Part shown: piece after piece, positions 18,201 to 25,317 of the stretch
Layout: every line of letters starts with the position of its first letter
Numbering within the stretch: position 1 is the first letter of the stretch
Virus record (IMG/VR): IMGVR_UViG_3300008050_000276
Location: 1 to 25,707 of that record
From: a virus
DNA length: 25,707 nucleotides
Strand: one strand, 5' to 3'
Program-made: the position numbers and the translations under genes
The notes under the pieces: generated by a model
The model's database searches: none
What the model was told of the DNA's origin: nothing
The model's input: only the letters and a program-made list of their open reading frames with translations

Positions 18201-19826
18201 AGTTAAATTGGGCATTGCGACAGATCGAGACGATCTCAAAGAATCCTCAGTAACTGGATTGATAACCATCTCCTTAGATCCATCCTCATGTGTTATATAA
18301 CTTCCTCCCCAAAAAGAAGGTACTCTATTTATAATTGCAAAAAATTCAGTTAAATCAAGAGCGTTGTCATTACCAGGAATTCCTAAATAATTATTTATAA
18401 CAGACATTGGGTTTTCAGAATCTCCTCTATTAAATTCTATTTTTCTTTCGAAAAATCCAGTTGCTAATCTAGCTCCGTTATTATATATATTTTCAACATA
18501 TACCATTTCATTCTCAGATATTTCTTCAAAGTCAGTAGTGTCTTCTGTATCTTGATCTATATACTCAAAAGGAGGAATGAAAGAATTAGTAGTATTTTCA
18601 AAAAAATCAAGTTTAAAACTACTCCCTTCTTCAGGGAATAAAGGACTGACAAATGCTAATCTAGCTTCTGCCGCCTTACTCCCTCCTCCAAATATATGTT
18701 GAAGACCTAGCGAGTGTCCTAATTCATGGCCCCAAACTGTAGCATCAGACGATCCAAAAGTAGTTACTCCTGCGGGGGCCCAAGAAGAAGTAGATTGAGG
18801 GAAACTAGCTTTACCCCCAGGAGCACTACTTATTACTAAATTAATACCTGGGAATCTTACAAAAACAGGAGACCAAGGCCCTGGCTGCTCAAATTCTGAA
18901 GTATACCCAAGATCCATTCCTTGAGCTGTTAATACTGGATAACCTTCATGAACTTCAGGGCCTTTTAATTCTCTTACAAAAAAAGATTCATTATCAAAAG
19001 GGTGACCATCATAATAATTAGATGCTACCGCAAATACAGAAGGATTAGTGGCATACTCTTCACTTTGAAACATCATAGGCCAATTAAAAACTACCCCATA
19101 TTCTCCTCCCCAAAAGTATTCATCTCTTTCATTTCCCTCATCTAATACAGGAATAGAATAGTAGTTTTTAAAGTTATAATCTTTACCTGCCTCATCATAG
19201 TACGATGTTACCCCATCTGCAGAAGATATAAAAGATGCATTAGGATCCGATTTAGTTATACGTGAATTTACAGCACCCGCATTAGAAGTGGGTGCCTCTT
19301 GATAAGAGCTTCCTCCCCAATTTATATCTTGCCACCAATGCGAGATTCTTCTATTTTCTTTAAATAAAGGGTTTATCCACGATTTAGGAACTTTCTGAGG
19401 TATTTTAAGTCTAAGCTTAGACTCTATTCCGTGACTTTCATCGTCTTGAGCAGGATGATCTCCATATATCCCTGCAAGCATATCATTGATAGCTTCTACA
19501 ACTCTGGCAGCATATTCTCCATATCCTTCAGAATCCCCAGGCTCACTATATGCTTTATTATACCAAGCACGTTTTATAAAATGAACCCAGCAAGGGATAT
19601 AGATTAATTCATTTTCATTATAAGTTACATAAGGAGCGCTTCTTTGTTTTCTAGCAAAAGATCTATTCTTTATTATTTTTTTAAACTCCTCTTGTACAGT
19701 ATGTGTTAAACCAAGAATCTCTTCGTTTGTTACATCAGTATCCAAAGTTTGACATGAACCTGAAGATCCTTGACTGATAAACTCATCCCCACAACAACGA
19801 TTTTTTAAATGATTATCTTTTGCCAT
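15228..19826 (-). CDS. Large M43-like metzincin metalloprotease with an ~860-residue insertion, tail-associated
   Basis: A 1532-aa protein with an intact zinc-protease signature HELGHSLGLQH at residues 367-377 (His367, His371, His377 as ligands; Glu368 catalytic). Preceding pieces also fit the M43/pappalysin core: IPCWVHFI (77-84), INLVIS (328-333) and GKASFPQ (338-344). Further parts of the core appear much later: GDGISDT (near 1117), Met-turn NIMHY (Met1239) and FSPDQIARM (1276-1284). About 860 residues therefore separate the zinc motif from the Met-turn, against well under 150 in ordinary M43 enzymes. The C-terminal ~170 residues are Cys-containing and end in a Lys-rich helix (FNKCKDILNKM). 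No signal peptide, so it is probably a virion protein that cleaves or binds host surface protein. Start and stop of neighbours overlap (TAATG at 19826). Confidence 0.82.
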   Translation of the reverse strand: MAKDNHLKNRCCGDEFISQGSSGSCQTLDTDVTNEEILGLTHTVQEEFKKIIKNRSFARKQRSAPYVTYNENELIYIPCWVHFIKRAWYNKAYSEPGDSEGYGEYAARVVEAINDMLAGIYGDHPAQDDESHGIESKLRLKIPQKVPKSWINPLFKENRRISHWWQDINWGGSSYQEAPTSNAGAVNSRITKSDPNASFISSADGVTSYYDEAGKDYNFKNYYSIPVLDEGNERDEYFWGGEYGVVFNWPMMFQSEEYATNPSVFAVASNYYDGHPFDNESFFVRELKGPEVHEGYPVLTAQGMDLGYTSEFEQPGPWSPVFVRFPGINLVISSAPGGKASFPQSTSSWAPAGVTTFGSSDATVWGHELGHSLGLQHIFGGGSKAAEARLAFVSPLFPEEGSSFKLDFFENTTNSFIPPFEYIDQDTEDTTDFEEISENEMVYVENIYNNGARLATGFFERKIEFNRGDSENPMSVINNYLGIPGNDNALDLTEFFAIINRVPSFWGGSYITHEDGSKEMVINPVTEDSLRSSRSVAMPNLTTLSWLGLPDPGDTIGSGSNQFYIYKVDYFMEGLNIFADVYAIYKHTSTSFGDPWSWKLWNGSGANYTEKALDVNRDLTIVNHYDDFNPSVGEPSDTYNWALDTYFNSNEAIHDYYYIGYPSEYQEAKDVLMEALGYLLGNNEITYNAYNAYVGDASGKFVWTSFRSGDYIKLFPLHSDDIYNNATHRAHHYITDANYTNTNVDPDTDIYAQNIQTRPLRKKRYLVDSESHLDALEAAGILSLPDFVETEIFDNRKGPQITTYIPFCKLQEAVDEFGEGTGEYLQTDEFDPFWYINFNWLDPRFPKYPSNWPVSKIYDAVDDNGDPLCPCLHTEQHYYYETPGDVIDGEIPWTLNLATYTPINAKTEDLTFKNGSNVVDSTDIYGSAYGYWNTYREVPTDNGTDAYKLYMLYAYLDFKWNEDPESNYYGNLMTRTSNDDGSNSYFNKDHFFGVNKTSSFCGNQKVHGSFVEVYANTLEFDNHFPAVRRYGARLHSFPHGRGVFFEHHILDKQCINNNCDYPNIEIPYWGYTGLHAQSAIPLEFKFNNTAFANTAFGSTQGSAQSTSFSNIWFRGWALEGDGISDTGRDLAVTPTYTFSSFNNKAGRSSQYLYGYGDADCMAQGSYIDSHIWFSPSIVLKFFFGSTDPGASLYNPFRVLGSVAQDATDHYTKSNNAQISLHNQKSLGANMESGIFRNIMHYTSGSQIKIYEDNLAAPFEPDNLKSSNISAARAYVFSPDQIARMEAVVESRYSIYNRAMEYADEIDLRNTEYSDTNEVHDFLLKGKAAMEYVVPTLSDISDPTGGASTILGEVDLTTPGLNIISHCLSLDVLVCNNEYAQFLGEGAQSVLPTDPYTYGPMFEYNGEINVIYYDPAECCFGSWSSEAQTCVQGVDELATVDCSECEGTRTASAVSTYVVYNSIGLNLMKFDSNVLYSDHVVISPQSGCYYSYSKKERNSYKLSYPSVSKDKKDKTEKFNKCKDILNKMSNFAR

Positions 19827-21433
19827 TATACAATAGAATTTATTATTTTTTTGATTTTATTAAAAGTATTAACCATCTTTGTGGAAGATATTCGAGTATT
19901 TGTGCTTCTAGTTACTTTCTTTTGGTGGCCCAAATTACTAGATATAATCTCATGAAAATTATCTATAGGTACTACCCCATCTATGTAGAAGTCTTCACAA
20001 GGATCATGCTCTGCTGTAATAACATCATCATCTTCCTCTATAATATCATCAATAATATCATCAATAATATCATCATCTATAATATCATCATCAATAATAC
20101 CATCATCAACATCAGAGGGTTTTGTAACCTGAGAGTGGAGTAAATGAGTTAGTATACTTGAAGGTTTAATTTCATTTTCCTGCAATAAAAAATTTGCTCG
20201 AATTCTTTTTACTTGCTCACAAGTTAATTCATATCTTTCTGTAGAAGGTAAAATGGGATTTTGTCCAAATAGATTATCTACAAAATATGGGTGTGCCATT
20301 AAATTATACCCCTCATAAGTTGTGTCTTTATCGTACCTGGGATTAGCACATCTCATACTTATTATATTAGTATCTCTAAAAGTTAAGTACTCTGAAAACA
20401 ATATATGAGGTGTATCATCACAACAATCTCCTATAAATCTATTACCATCAAATCCACATTGAGTCTTATCATCATTAAAACATGCCTCCGTCCAAGCAGT
20501 AGTATCCAACATATCATTATCTGATAGAGTATAACTTTCATCACCAGAATATAAAATACTACTATAAAATTTAGTATGAAATAAACTTAATAAATTAAAA
20601 CTCATAGCAACTGCATGAATTATAGAAATATAATCACCATTAGTAGGAATATCATCTGCCGCTACTACTATAAGTCCACCAGCTTCCGCATATATTGGGA
20701 ATGGAAGTTCAGTATTTTCATATGAATACCCAACCTCCACTGGTAATGCATAAAAAGGAATTACTATACCAAAGTCTTCTGGTTTTTCTGTTATTTCAGC
20801 AGTAATAGAATTAACTATATCAGAATATTTCAAATCTAATTCTATCCCTAGAGACCAATCTCCTTCTTGTGAAGTCGCTACAGCTTCCCCACAAACTGCA
20901 TTTACTAAATAAATATTAAAATATTTATATGGATCCCAACCAATTTCTTTTTTTAAACTCTCTATAGGATAACCAGTATCATACCAAGACCATTCATTAT
21001 GAATTTGAATACCTTTATCTCTATAAAGAAAAGTACGACTTTCTCCTCCAAAGTCTCCATATGGAACTATATAATTATATGTTTTATTTTGCCAATCATG
21101 TCTAGCTATTCCAGGTTCAAGTAAAGGTTGATTATCTGGGCCTAGAAAAGCTGGTTTAAAGCTGATATTATATTGACTATAATATGCATTTAAGTTACCT
21201 AATATTTTATGTATTCCATCTACAGGAATATTATTTTCTATTTTATCATATACTATATGAAATACAACAGGTATTATTAAATTTTTTACATTTAATGGTG
21301 AATCTTTAAAATTATTATTATCAATATAAAACTTAAGATCCTCATTATATTCACGAAATTGTCTTTCATGGCTATCTAAAGATGCTCTAAACTTCTGTTC
21401 AAACCCATAATTTACTTCGTGATATAAGGCCAT
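19826..21433 (-). CDS. Inactive M43/pappalysin-like pseudo-metalloprotease
   Basis: A 535-aa protein whose order of landmarks follows the M43B family: IIPVVFHIVYD (53-63), LNAYYSQYNISF (81-92), YFNIYLVNA (171-179), AGGLIVV (251-257), active-site helix IIHAVAM (271-277) with a following LSLFH (282-286), a DDTP element (339-342), NLMA in place of the NYM Met-turn (377-380), and LTCEQVKRIRA (403-413). In the HExxH motif Glu is Ala274 and the second His is Met277, so catalysis should be lost. An acidic Asp/Ile repeat linker (about 441-470) joins it to a basic C-terminal tail ending NTFNKIKKIINSIV. No signal peptide. Probably a binding protein of the tail, derived from a protease. Coupled by TAATG junctions to both neighbours. 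Confidence 0.75.
   Translation of the reverse strand: MALYHEVNYGFEQKFRASLDSHERQFREYNEDLKFYIDNNNFKDSPLNVKNLIIPVVFHIVYDKIENNIPVDGIHKILGNLNAYYSQYNISFKPAFLGPDNQPLLEPGIARHDWQNKTYNYIVPYGDFGGESRTFLYRDKGIQIHNEWSWYDTGYPIESLKKEIGWDPYKYFNIYLVNAVCGEAVATSQEGDWSLGIELDLKYSDIVNSITAEITEKPEDFGIVIPFYALPVEVGYSYENTELPFPIYAEAGGLIVVAADDIPTNGDYISIIHAVAMSFNLLSLFHTKFYSSILYSGDESYTLSDNDMLDTTAWTEACFNDDKTQCGFDGNRFIGDCCDDTPHILFSEYLTFRDTNIISMRCANPRYDKDTTYEGYNLMAHPYFVDNLFGQNPILPSTERYELTCEQVKRIRANFLLQENEIKPSSILTHLLHSQVTKPSDVDDGIIDDDIIDDDIIDDIIDDIIEEDDDVITAEHDPCEDFYIDGVVPIDNFHEIISSNLGHQKKVTRSTNTRISSTKMVNTFNKIKKIINSIV
20039..20110 (-). repeat. Short tandem repeat encoding an Asp/Ile-rich linker
   Basis: Imperfect tandem copies of the unit atcatcaata (plus strand), with variants, inside the 535-aa gene. 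On the coding strand they give repeated IIDD and DDII units at about residues 441-467. The unit length keeps the reading frame, so the tract can expand or contract by slippage without frameshift. It acts as an acidic spacer between the pseudo-protease domain and the C-terminal tail. Confidence 0.8.
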
Positions 21434-22092
21434 TATATACTTTTTAATGTTTCTAATAAACTGTAAGCAACACTAATTTGATCTACATCTGTGTCATCAC
21501 AGTCTTCACATCGAAAATCTGCAGAAGTAGCTAACTCATCTACCATTTGTTGAGTTAAACATACATTATTAAATTTAGTTGCTTTTCCTGGAAACTGATC
21601 TCCGTCTGTATTTACATACGTAGGAGTTACCATGTAGATGGCATCTTCTAATACTTTCCATTCAGTTAAATTGTCTAGGATATATAGGGATTGAGCACTT
21701 GTTAAATTATAAGATCCATATAGAGTTGTTACCTCAGAAACAATTTGCTGCCATACGAGAGCAGCAGAAATTTTTAATTTAAATTCTTTTAAGGATGTTT
21801 CTAATGGAGTTACATATTCTCCAGCCCCTGTATCTTGAATTAAAGAATCCTCACCTATAAATATAGAAGAGTTATTTACTACAAGTTCTAAAATAGTAGT
21901 ATCTGTTTCACTTATAGGTACTTCTAATAATACAGTAGTAACAAGTATAATACTACCTGAGTCCGCAGAAGCATTAAATACTCCCCATCCTCCGACATTT
22001 GTTTCAGGATTATAATCTCCTGTAATATCTTTAATCATTAAATCCGCACAGTCATTGGCGGTATATACTTTAAGTTTTAAGTCTAAAGGCAT
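21433..22092 (-). CDS. Hypothetical phage structural protein (219 aa)
   Basis: A 219-aa protein beginning MPLDLKLKVYTANDCADLMIKDITGDYNPETNVGGWG. The segment DxTGxYxxxxNxGGWG (23-37) is a pattern I associate with structural proteins of Bacteroidetes phages, though I cannot name the family. A beta-rich N-terminal half (to about residue 100) is followed by a helical half (LKISAALVWQQIVSEVTTLY) and a Cys-rich end (FRCEDCDDTDVDQ). No signal peptide or membrane helix. It is the first gene after the strong terminator and the first of the coupled adhesin operon; its stop overlaps the next ATG (TAATG). A base-of-fibre or tail adaptor role is inferred from location. Confidence 0.65.
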   Translation of the reverse strand: MPLDLKLKVYTANDCADLMIKDITGDYNPETNVGGWGVFNASADSGSIILVTTVLLEVPISETDTTILELVVNNSSIFIGEDSLIQDTGAGEYVTPLETSLKEFKLKISAALVWQQIVSEVTTLYGSYNLTSAQSLYILDNLTEWKVLEDAIYMVTPTYVNTDGDQFPGKATKFNNVCLTQQMVDELATSADFRCEDCDDTDVDQISVAYSLLETLKSI

Positions 22093-22103
22093 AGGTAGGT
22101 ATT

Positions 22104-22138
22104 AAAAAAGGGCAGACAGATTAAGCTGCCTGCCCTTT
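22104..22138 (-). terminator. Strong rho-independent terminator after the head/structural block
   Basis: On the minus strand the sequence reads AAAGGGCAGGCAG, a 6-nt loop (CTTAAT), then CTGTCTGCCCTTT followed by more T (six T in a row at the end of the stem, 22109-22104). The 13-bp stem has a single G-U wobble. It lies 23 nt past the stop of the 309-aa gene and 11 nt before the ATG of the 219-aa gene. It should end or attenuate the head operon, so that capsid and structural genes are made in excess of the adhesin genes. Confidence 0.9.
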
Positions 22139-22161
22139 GATTATTATAAGTAAGTTAACTA

Positions 22162-23091
22162 TTAAGAGTCTCCGTGTACATTTGCACTAGCATCAGTATA
22201 TCCTAATACCTCATCTAGCTCATCTGCTCCTGTTACAGGAGTATTCGGCATAGCTAAAACAATTTGACATCGTCCTGCCCCTGCCCCTGCAACTGCATAC
22301 TTAGGGTCTTCTAATGGAGTATCTATAACTGATATATCATAATTAGTAGCAGCTACTGCATTAAGAGAAATTAAGTGGTTGTTACTAGGAATACCTTGAC
22401 GGTAAGGAGCGCCTGATGCACCCATTCCAAACCATTCTAGTTCTGCAACTTCTTCACCTGCTCCAGAACCATGAACTACACCAGTAACAACGTTTGTTGC
22501 TGTTGAAGCAAATCCGTCGATTGTTACATCAAACAATACCATAGTGTAAGCATGAAGACCTAAACTCCAGTCTTGAGCTTTACCAATAAGAGTCATACCA
22601 TCAGTACCTACAGCTGCTGCTGTAACTTTATCTTTACAACTTTCTTGAGCATTAACTTTAGCTACAAACTTAGCCATAACTTCTCCAGCTGTAACTGTAT
22701 CACCAGTTGTATACTCAAAGAAGTATTGATCAGATTGATTAGAGAATAACTCTGTATTGTGCTTGAAGTTAATTCTCATAGTGTAACGAGTATTTGGAGT
22801 ATCGTCACATAAATCTAAAGTAGTTATTTGCTCTGTTCTTCCTGCATAAGCAAGACCTTTTACGTTAGCTGCTTTAAATTTAAATGTAGGAGATTTACGA
22901 ACATTACCTGCCGCATCTTTTATAGCTACATAAACTTCAGTATCGTCAGCAATTACTGCACTACCATCACCGATAGAGCTACCATCTTTATTTAATATAC
23001 AAATTTGATTTGCAGCTGCGTCTGCCAAAGTATCACTATGGTCAAAACTAGTACCAACAAATACGTGTAATGAATTATCTGTTTTAAACAT
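22162..23091 (-). CDS. Beta-rich structural protein, possible tail-tube or major virion component
   Basis: A 309-aa protein without signal peptide or membrane helix, rich in Ala, Gly, Thr and Val with alternating strands (TRYTMRINFKHNTELF, QYFFEYTTGDTVTAGEVMAK, YTMVLFDVTIDGF). The segment TAGEVMAKFVAKVNA resembles helices of phage structural proteins that follow a strand pair, and AELEWFGMGASGAPYRQGIP is a further conserved-looking block. It is the last gene before a strong terminator and directly follows other virion genes, as expected for an abundant structural protein. I cannot tell a tail-tube protein from a head decoration protein; a fold prediction would separate them. Confidence 0.65.
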   Translation of the reverse strand: MFKTDNSLHVFVGTSFDHSDTLADAAANQICILNKDGSSIGDGSAVIADDTEVYVAIKDAAGNVRKSPTFKFKAANVKGLAYAGRTEQITTLDLCDDTPNTRYTMRINFKHNTELFSNQSDQYFFEYTTGDTVTAGEVMAKFVAKVNAQESCKDKVTAAAVGTDGMTLIGKAQDWSLGLHAYTMVLFDVTIDGFASTATNVVTGVVHGSGAGEEVAELEWFGMGASGAPYRQGIPSNNHLISLNAVAATNYDISVIDTPLEDPKYAVAGAGAGRCQIVLAMPNTPVTGADELDEVLGYTDASANVHGDS

Positions 23092-23114
23092 TTGTTTTCT
23101 ATTTTAAAAATTAA

Positions 23115-23777
23115 TTATATTGTGACTGCTGCTCCGCCTATCCACTTAACATAAACGCCTACTTTAGGTGTTCCTGTCATTGAAGAGCAATCTTCTTTAG
23201 TACATACGTGGAAAAAAGTTGCATCTGTTCCTCTGTCTACAGGTAAATTACCAAATACAGACTCGCCAACAACTCCTGCGCTAGATGCATCTAAATCAGC
23301 ATCTGGTTTAGAAACATCGCCTGCAACATCTGCACCTACAATTTCTGTACCTGCTGAAGCAGCATCGTCAGCTACTGCTGCACTGTGCACTTCAAGAGCT
23401 ACATCTCCGTGAGCAGAAGTTGCAACCTCTACAACAGTTAAACCTGCCTCAATTACTACACATCCCGCAGGAAGTTTTTTAGATAAAGATGCAGATACGT
23501 CGTTATCATCAGATGTCGATAAACTAACTACCTCGTACATTTCGTGAACTCCTACGCCAGAAGAAGCCGCATTTGCAATTGATTTCCCAATTGCTCCTGA
23601 AGACTTATGAGAAACTAAATCACCTACAATAGTTTGATCACTTGCATCAGATTGACTGACATGATCTCCTATCAAGGTGTTAAAGTCCTGCGCTCGAACG
23701 GGAGTATTACCAACAGCACCTCTTACATTTTTAAGAGGTCCTACATTGGCATTTGTTATTTTTGCTGTTCTTGCCAT
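23115..23777 (-). CDS. Beta-rich virion protein, possible head decoration protein
   Basis: A 220-aa protein whose N-terminus (MARTAKITNANVGPLKNVRG, then TPVRAQDFNTLI) resembles the start of structural proteins in other marine phages; VRAxDFNTL in particular looks conserved. The body is Ala/Ser/Val-rich beta sequence (LPAGCVVIEAGLTVVEVATS, GDVALEVHSAAVADD) and ends KVGVYVKWIGGAAVTI. No catalytic motif, signal peptide or membrane helix. It sits between the connector-like gene and the 309-aa structural gene. Head decoration or head-fibre is the best guess from order and composition. Its ATG follows the A-rich leader AGAATAAAATAAA. Confidence 0.62.
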   Translation of the reverse strand: MARTAKITNANVGPLKNVRGAVGNTPVRAQDFNTLIGDHVSQSDASDQTIVGDLVSHKSSGAIGKSIANAASSGVGVHEMYEVVSLSTSDDNDVSASLSKKLPAGCVVIEAGLTVVEVATSAHGDVALEVHSAAVADDAASAGTEIVGADVAGDVSKPDADLDASSAGVVGESVFGNLPVDRGTDATFFHVCTKEDCSSMTGTPKVGVYVKWIGGAAVTI

Positions 23778-23783
23778 TTTATT

Positions 23784-24446
23784 TTATTCTATTTCGTTAA
23801 GTTCTATTTTACTTGATTGGTATCGTGGTTGCTCTACATTTTCTAAAGCTTCAACGACAGCCATCTTGACAATCTCTCTATGTGTAGGTTCTGATAAAAT
23901 ACAATCCGTACTATCTGTTAGACTAACAGGAGTAGGAATTTTAATATATCTAAGAACATAAGTACTAATCTCTATACCACTATTTCCTGGTGAAGAGATA
24001 AGTTCAACTCTTCCTCCGTTAATATCTAATCTATAGACAGTGGTTGGAGTTGGCTTATTAAAAGGATCATCTATGATCTTATTATAACGATCATGAGTAA
24101 TAGGTTTAACAGTTACTCTGGCTCCGTTAGATAAAATACATTCTTCGTTTATACTATGTCTGTAATCTTTAGGAAGAGTTGCAAAGAAACCACCTGGTTT
24201 ATCACCAGTTGTAAAATCAGAAGTTTCTTCATTAGAAACTAACTCTCTTAAATCATCTCTACGTTTTTGATCTTCCTCAAAACTAGTACGTCTAATATTA
24301 TGCCCAAATACACGTTTGTTTACAAATTTATGCTGAGCTATATTTATAAACCTATCAATTTCTATGCTCATAAATGAAGGTAAATCACCAGAATCACCTT
24401 TATCCATCAATAATTTAAACTCACTATGCATTTCGGCTACCGTCAT
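23784..24446 (-). CDS. Head-tail connector / ring-like protein
   Basis: A 220-aa protein with an N-terminal helix MTVAEMHSEFKLLMDKG, then EIDRFINIAQHKFVNKRV, then FEEDQKRRDDLRELV (about residues 53-67), a beta part with LPKDYRHSINEECIL, a VTVKPITHDRYNKI segment followed by DPFNKPTPTTVYRL, and a C-terminal helix (THREIVKMAVVEALENV). This order (helix, AQxxFV, KRxxDL, LPxDY, DPFNKP) matches the connector or ring proteins I know from crAss-like and other Bacteroidetes phages, which join portal to tail. Position right after the capsid region fits. It begins 1 nt after the previous stop. The exact ring type is uncertain. Confidence 0.72.
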   Translation of the reverse strand: MTVAEMHSEFKLLMDKGDSGDLPSFMSIEIDRFINIAQHKFVNKRVFGHNIRRTSFEEDQKRRDDLRELVSNEETSDFTTGDKPGGFFATLPKDYRHSINEECILSNGARVTVKPITHDRYNKIIDDPFNKPTPTTVYRLDINGGRVELISSPGNSGIEISTYVLRYIKIPTPVSLTDSTDCILSEPTHREIVKMAVVEALENVEQPRYQSSKIELNEIE

Positions 24447-24447
24447 A

Positions 24448-25317
24448 CTATTTACCTATAGATAGTTTACCTTTTAAATCTAAATACACTTCCTGATTGT
24501 CAGGATTTTTTAAATATTCAATCGTTTGCTCAAGTGTATAACCTACAACATCTCCACCAGGAAGAACATATTTAGTACCACTTTTTGTAAGAACTCTTGA
24601 CGATAAACAATCATCAATAAATGCTCTCATTACAAATGTAGGATCTTCTACAGTAGCTAAAAACTCTTGAGGATCTTCAGTTACTATTTTATCAAGTTGA
24701 GACTCAATAAAATCTACAGAAGCATCATCTCCTGCTCGTTTACCAATTACCTTAAGAACATCTCTCATTTCTGTAGTGTTCATATTACTAAATACTTTAT
24801 ACGCTTTACGCTTAAGTTTAGATTTCTTATTTTCTACTTTAGCTTCTTGCTCAACTGAAGTCATTACATATTCAGCGAATGGAGAATCAAATCTTTCCAT
24901 TTCAGAGTTTGCAATTCTTTGGTGCGCTTTTAAAACAAAGTAGGTTAGTTCATCTTTTGGATTTGCTAAGTCTAACTCTTTTCCTTCTTTAGGTACATCT
25001 ATATAGAATTTATTCCAATAGTCTTTATTGTATCTAGAAAGAGTTCCTTGAGACATATTCATTTTTTTCTCAAGTCGACGTTCGTCTTCGTCAGTTAGTC
25101 CAGTATTCAGAACTCCAGTACCACGTTGAGATTGAACTGTTAATCTCTCAAAACATTTAGAATAACGGATGCTCCCGTCGTGATCTTCGGGAAGCCATCC
25201 ATTTTTCTTAATAGGTTTTAACGTAACTCTGTCATTTTTAAAAACACTTTCATTCTCCTTAACCATAGTAGTAGAAGTAGATACTTCTTCTTTGGTAGCT
25301 TTTGTTGCTTTTGCCAT
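24448..25317 (-). CDS. Hypothetical 289-aa protein next to the capsid gene
   Basis: The N-terminus is low-complexity and basic (MAKATKATKEEVSTSTTMVK), then VTLKPIKKNGWLPEDHDGSI, a charged helical middle (LTDEDERRLEKKMNMSQGTL) and Lys-rich helices (VEQEAKVENKKSKLKRKAYK). The C-terminal third carries VDFIESQLDKIV and a globular end. It has no signal peptide, no membrane helix and no enzymatic motif. Position after the capsid gene and the flexible charged N-terminus are compatible with a head-interior, cargo or assembly protein. I do not recognise a named family, so the role is inference. Confidence 0.65.
   Translation of the reverse strand: MAKATKATKEEVSTSTTMVKENESVFKNDRVTLKPIKKNGWLPEDHDGSIRYSKCFERLTVQSQRGTGVLNTGLTDEDERRLEKKMNMSQGTLSRYNKDYWNKFYIDVPKEGKELDLANPKDELTYFVLKAHQRIANSEMERFDSPFAEYVMTSVEQEAKVENKKSKLKRKAYKVFSNMNTTEMRDVLKVIGKRAGDDASVDFIESQLDKIVTEDPQEFLATVEDPTFVMRAFIDDCLSSRVLTKSGTKYVLPGGDVVGYTLEQTIEYLKNPDNQEVYLDLKGKLSIGK

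Noticed and set aside
19820-20143. Plus-strand 107-codon frame with Ile/Asn repeats
   Set aside because: It is antisense to the Asp/Ile repeat tract and the C-terminus of the 535-aa gene; the repeats explain the open frame.
23634-23961. Two overlapping plus-strand frames (23634-23816 and 23677-23961)
   Set aside because: They cross the junction of two well-supported minus-strand structural genes and show no protein-like features beyond hydrophobic runs from A+T-rich sequence.
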